A stretch of DNA of 7,923 bases from DAIRUQ01 sp036803245 (GTDB lineage: Bacteria > Chloroflexota > Anaerolineae > UBA1429), in contig DAIRUQ010000113.1 of assembly GCA_036803245.1 (NCBI GenBank), positions 1 through 7,923 of the forward strand, written 5' to 3'. The notes below the pieces were generated by a model. That model worked only from the letters and a program-made list of their open reading frames with translations. It did no database searches and had not been told where the DNA came from. Numbering within the stretch: position 1 is the first letter of the stretch; the number at the start of each line of letters is the position of its first letter. Made by a program: the position numbers and the translations under genes. Positions 6,333 through 7,923 of this stretch are shown here, in pieces.

Positions 6333-7493
6333 TCAAGGGTGGTCCGGTTCGGTGCGCGACCGGTTGGTCACCAGGTAAAAGACCGTGGCCACGGCCACGA
6401 CTAGGGCCGCCAGTCGGAAAAGCGCCAGCGCCCCCACCGCGTCGTAGAGATATCCCCCGACGAACCCGCCCAGCGTCATCGCCAGGGCGCCCACCGCGCC
6501 GTAGAGCGCCCGCGTGGTGGCCTCCATGCCGGGTGGTGCGGCTTTCCCGGCGTAATACACGCCCGCCACGTAAAGAGCGGCGAACTGGGGCCCATGGAAT
6601 AGCTGCATCGGCACCAGAAGAGCGGGCGTCGTGATCCAGCCAAAGCCGAGCAGGATGGCCAGGCTGCCCCCCAAGGAGAGCAGCACCAGGGTGCGTGCTC
6701 CCCAGCGGCGCAAAAGGGCTCCAGAGTAGAAAAAGGTCGGGATCTCGGATAGGCCTCCCACCGTGGCAAAGACGCCGATCAGAGCCCGGCTAGCTCCCAG
6801 GGCATCCAGGTGTAGGTTCATAAAGCCCGTGCTGGCCGAGCGCCCCAGCCCCGCGAGAAAGGTCGTGAACAGAAAGAGCGTCCACCACCGATTGCGGGCC
6901 ATGCTCCCCAACCCTCGCCAGAATGCCACGCGGCGGCCCATGCCCGCCATCTCCAGCCGGCTGCTCACCGGAATAGCCAGCGCGATCAGCACGTAAAAGC
7001 CATAGAAATGCCACTGTGTGCCATGGGTCTCGGCCAGATGCCCTACCAGCGGCGCCACTAGGCCCCAGCCCACCGCGCCCCACAGCCGCTGCTGTCCGTA
7101 GGCATCGCTGCGGTCGCCGAGCATGCCTAACACGGCGCTGTCCACCAGGGCGTCCACCGGAGCGGCAAAGAACGCCATGGCCAGGCCAGAGGTGATCAGC
7201 GTGACAAAGGTTGTGGCCTGGGAGATGCCGACCACCGATAGCAGATAGAGCGCCAGGGAGACGAGCAAGAGCGCCTTGTGCCGGCGGGAGACGTCGGCCA
7301 CCGCGGCCCAGAACGGCCCGCCGAGCAGGCGAACCAGGGGCCTCAGACCAAGCAGGACGCCGATCTGGGCGCCGCCAAGCCCCACACTCTGATAGTGAAG
7401 GGCCAAGAAAGGCGTCAAGGCAGCCATGCCACCATAGTAGAGCAGGTAGAACAGCTTGGGGGCTAGAAGGCGGCGGTCGATCCGGAGTCCCAC
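6333..7493 (-). CDS. MFS permease, MFS_1-like / LacY-nucleoside symporter type
   Basis: A 386-residue inner-membrane protein with about twelve hydrophobic segments, roughly at 14-34, 40-60, 73-91, 95-117, 138-155, 163-180, 204-225, 236-258, 267-285, 290-315, 327-350 and 356-376. The first cytoplasmic loop has a degenerate MFS motif A (GPFWAAVADVSRRHK, 59-73). YGQQRLWGAVGWG (132-144) is the typical YGxxRxWGxxGW signature of the MFS_1-like group, which includes relatives of LacY, nucleoside symporters and MFSD6. Members are thought to be proton-coupled importers of sugars or nucleosides; the substrate here is unknown. The start is GTG, six bases after AGAGGGGG. Its neighbour is the convergent cytoplasmic glycosidase, which suggests uptake of a glycoside followed by cleavage, but this is inference. 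Length is normal, and there is no sign of truncation. A drug exporter is a less likely alternative. Confidence 0.92.
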   Translation of the reverse strand: MGLRIDRRLLAPKLFYLLYYGGMAALTPFLALHYQSVGLGGAQIGVLLGLRPLVRLLGGPFWAAVADVSRRHKALLLVSLALYLLSVVGISQATTFVTLITSGLAMAFFAAPVDALVDSAVLGMLGDRSDAYGQQRLWGAVGWGLVAPLVGHLAETHGTQWHFYGFYVLIALAIPVSSRLEMAGMGRRVAFWRGLGSMARNRWWTLFLFTTFLAGLGRSASTGFMNLHLDALGASRALIGVFATVGGLSEIPTFFYSGALLRRWGARTLVLLSLGGSLAILLGFGWITTPALLVPMQLFHGPQFAALYVAGVYYAGKAAPPGMEATTRALYGAVGALAMTLGGFVGGYLYDAVGALALFRLAALVVAVATVFYLVTNRSRTEPDHP

Positions 7494-7554
7494 GCGCTAC
7501 CCCCTCTATCCGTGCCGGACGACGCGGTAAGCCCAATCGGGTGTGCTGCCCCAG

Positions 7555-7570
7555 ATCGGGCCCGGCCGAT
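7555..7570. repeat. Inverted repeat (ATCGG / CCGAT) in the permease leader
   Basis: ATCGG (7555-7559) pairs with CCGAT (7566-7570) across six bases, a 16-bp imperfect palindrome that contains GGGCCC. It would lie about 15 to 30 bases downstream of the proposed permease transcription start, a typical place for a repressor site. Confidence 0.35.
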
Positions 7571-7592
7571 AGCTCGGCGCCAACATTCCGCG

Positions 7593-7621
7593 ATTCTACG
7601 TGTGCGGTGGCGAGCGGGCAA
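7593..7621 (-). promoter_or_regulatory. Probable sigma-70-type promoter of the permease gene
   Basis: On the minus strand TTGCCC (7621-7616) and TAGAAT (7598-7593) are exactly 17 bases apart, matching the consensus at four and five of six positions. The leader before the GTG at 7493 would be about 90 bases. The -10 hexamer and spacing are the same as in the proposed glycosidase promoter. Confidence 0.5.
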
Positions 7622-7629
7622 GCGAGCGG
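7610..7629. repeat. Direct repeat GCGAGCGG with 12-base period over the permease -35
   Basis: GCGAGCGG occurs at 7610-7617 and again at 7622-7629, four bases between copies. The pair covers the proposed -35 element, so a protein bound there could affect permease transcription. Eight-base GC-rich repeats are not rare in this DNA. Confidence 0.4.
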
Positions 7630-7738
7630 CGTCGACGTCTCGCCGCAAGTCCCCTACCCTTTTCTCATACCCCCGTCTCGCCTCCGCGGCGCGCAGTCCA
7701 TCTGTAGCACACGTCCCCTCCATCGCCGCGACCGAATC

Positions 7739-7757
7739 CTGGCCAGATCGTGGCCGG
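7739..7757. repeat. Inverted repeat (GGCCA / TGGCC), operator-like
   Basis: GGCCA (7741-7745) and TGGCC (7751-7755) are separated by five bases. A C-G pair and a T-G wobble extend the symmetry to 7739-7757. It lies roughly 30 bases upstream of the AT-rich -10-like patch of the plus-strand gene. Confidence 0.35.
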
Positions 7758-7775
7758 ATAGCGCGCACAGGTATC

Positions 7776-7797
7776 TGCAATACTCTACAATATAGTT
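7776..7797 (+). promoter_or_regulatory. AT-rich patch with a possible -10 for the right-edge gene
   Basis: TACAAT at 7786-7791, overlapped by TATAGT (7791-7796), lies in the clearest AT-rich patch of the right half of the window. No good -35 is seen 16 to 18 bases upstream, so the promoter may need an activator. It would give a leader of about 110 bases that includes the stem-loop at 7824-7860. Confidence 0.35.
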
Positions 7798-7823
7798 GCG
7801 ATGGTGACTCTCGCGAGCGCACC

Positions 7824-7860
7824 CGCTCGGGAGCCTTGATGCCGTCATCGGGCCCGAGCG
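7824..7860 (+). promoter_or_regulatory. Long bulged stem-loop in the leader of the right-edge gene
   Basis: CGCTCGGG (7824-7831) is the exact reverse complement of CCCGAGCG (7853-7860). Inside it CCT (7834-7836) can pair with GGG (7850-7852, one wobble), and GATG (7838-7841) pairs with CATC (7846-7849) around the tetraloop CCGT. AG and a single T are bulged on the 5' side. The result is a continuous stem of 15 pairs, ending about 33 bases before the ribosome binding site. It is not followed by a T-run. It may be an RNA control element, or its outer 8-bp arms may be protein sites. Confidence 0.45.
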
Positions 7861-7893
7861 AGACGCGTATGGCTAGCCAACCCCGTTTGCGGC

Positions 7894-7901
7894 AAAGGAG
7901 G
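7894..7901 (+). promoter_or_regulatory. Strong ribosome binding site of the right-edge gene
   Basis: AAAGGAGG is a near-perfect anti-16S match ending seven bases before the GTG at 7909. The ATG at 7902 directly abuts it and is too close to be used. Confidence 0.65.
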
Positions 7902-7908
7902 ATGCGGC

Positions 7909-7923
7909 GTGACGGACTCTGCC
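7909..7923 (+). CDS. Start of an unidentified gene (partial, runs off the right edge)
   Basis: A GTG at 7909 sits seven bases after AAAGGAGG and opens a frame reading MTDSA to the end of the window. Five residues are not enough to name a product. It is divergent from the permease across a 415-base region rich in inverted repeats, and has a structured leader. A regulator or another catabolic gene would fit that position, but this is a guess. Confidence 0.5.

Larger units (their letters stand above)
7494..7908. other. Divergent intergenic control region upstream of the permease
   Basis: These 415 bases lie between the permease (minus strand) and the start of a plus-strand gene at the right edge. 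Open frames cross it on both strands, but none has a ribosome binding site plus a recognisable product, and their composition looks like chance in GC-rich DNA. It holds a permease promoter, several inverted repeats, a direct repeat, an AT-rich promoter-like patch and a long stem-loop, each listed separately. No tRNA-like cloverleaf was found. Confidence 0.7.

Noticed and set aside
7211..7795. Plus-strand frame (about 194 codons) overlapping the permease start and intergenic region
   Set aside because: Its product is Arg/Pro/Ser-rich low-complexity sequence, half of it is antisense to the permease, and there is no credible initiation signal.
7463..7822. Minus-strand frame (about 119 codons) covering the permease upstream region
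   Set aside because: It overlaps the permease start in another frame, would cover the promoter, and its Arg-rich translation resembles nothing known.
7902..7904. ATG as the start of the right-edge gene
   Set aside because: It directly abuts the AAAGGAGG site with no spacer. The GTG at 7909 has the usual seven-base spacing.
1..7923. CRISPR array, insertion sequence, tRNA or phage/defence genes
   Set aside because: No regularly spaced repeats, terminal inverted repeats with a transposase, tRNA-like arms or defence domains were found on either strand.

Overview
The window is GC-rich bacterial DNA with dense, tightly spaced genes. It holds four complete protein genes and the first codons of two more, one at each edge. 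The GC content, a fused ATP sulfurylase/APS kinase, a GH106-like cytoplasmic glycosidase and an MFS_1-like permease together suggest a Chloroflexota-type (Anaerolineae-like) organism. That is a judgement from family resemblance and gene style; there is no rRNA or other phylogenetic marker here.

Left block (1-3100, minus strand). A nucleotide-sugar 6-dehydrogenase of the UDP-N-acetylhexosamine (WbpA/TviB/WecC) type is followed by a bifunctional sat-cysC gene, and then by a gene of which only ten codons are visible. Both junctions are stop/start overlaps: TTGA at 1763-1766 and ATGA at 27-30. This looks like one translationally coupled operon. One gene makes a nucleotide-linked uronic acid and the next makes PAPS, the universal sulfate donor, so a sulfated, acidic surface polysaccharide is a reasonable hypothesis.

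Intergenic region 3101-3514. This is a divergent control region. It holds a possible promoter for the minus-strand operon, three short stem-loops, and a fairly good sigma-70-like promoter just ahead of the glycosidase.

Right block (3515-7493). An 881-residue glycosidase without a signal peptide (plus strand) faces an MFS permease (minus strand), with 172 bases between their stop codons. Their promoters share the same -10 hexamer (TAGAAT) and the same 17-base spacing. They may form a small uptake-and-cleavage unit for a glycoside or oligosaccharide, but the substrate cannot be read from the sequence.

Right edge (7494-7923). A 415-base gene-free region holds the permease promoter, several operator-like inverted repeats, an AT-rich promoter-like patch and a long bulged stem-loop (7824-7860). 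It ends with a strong ribosome binding site and a GTG start of a plus-strand gene that runs out of the window.

No tRNA, rRNA, CRISPR array, insertion sequence or recognised defence system was seen.
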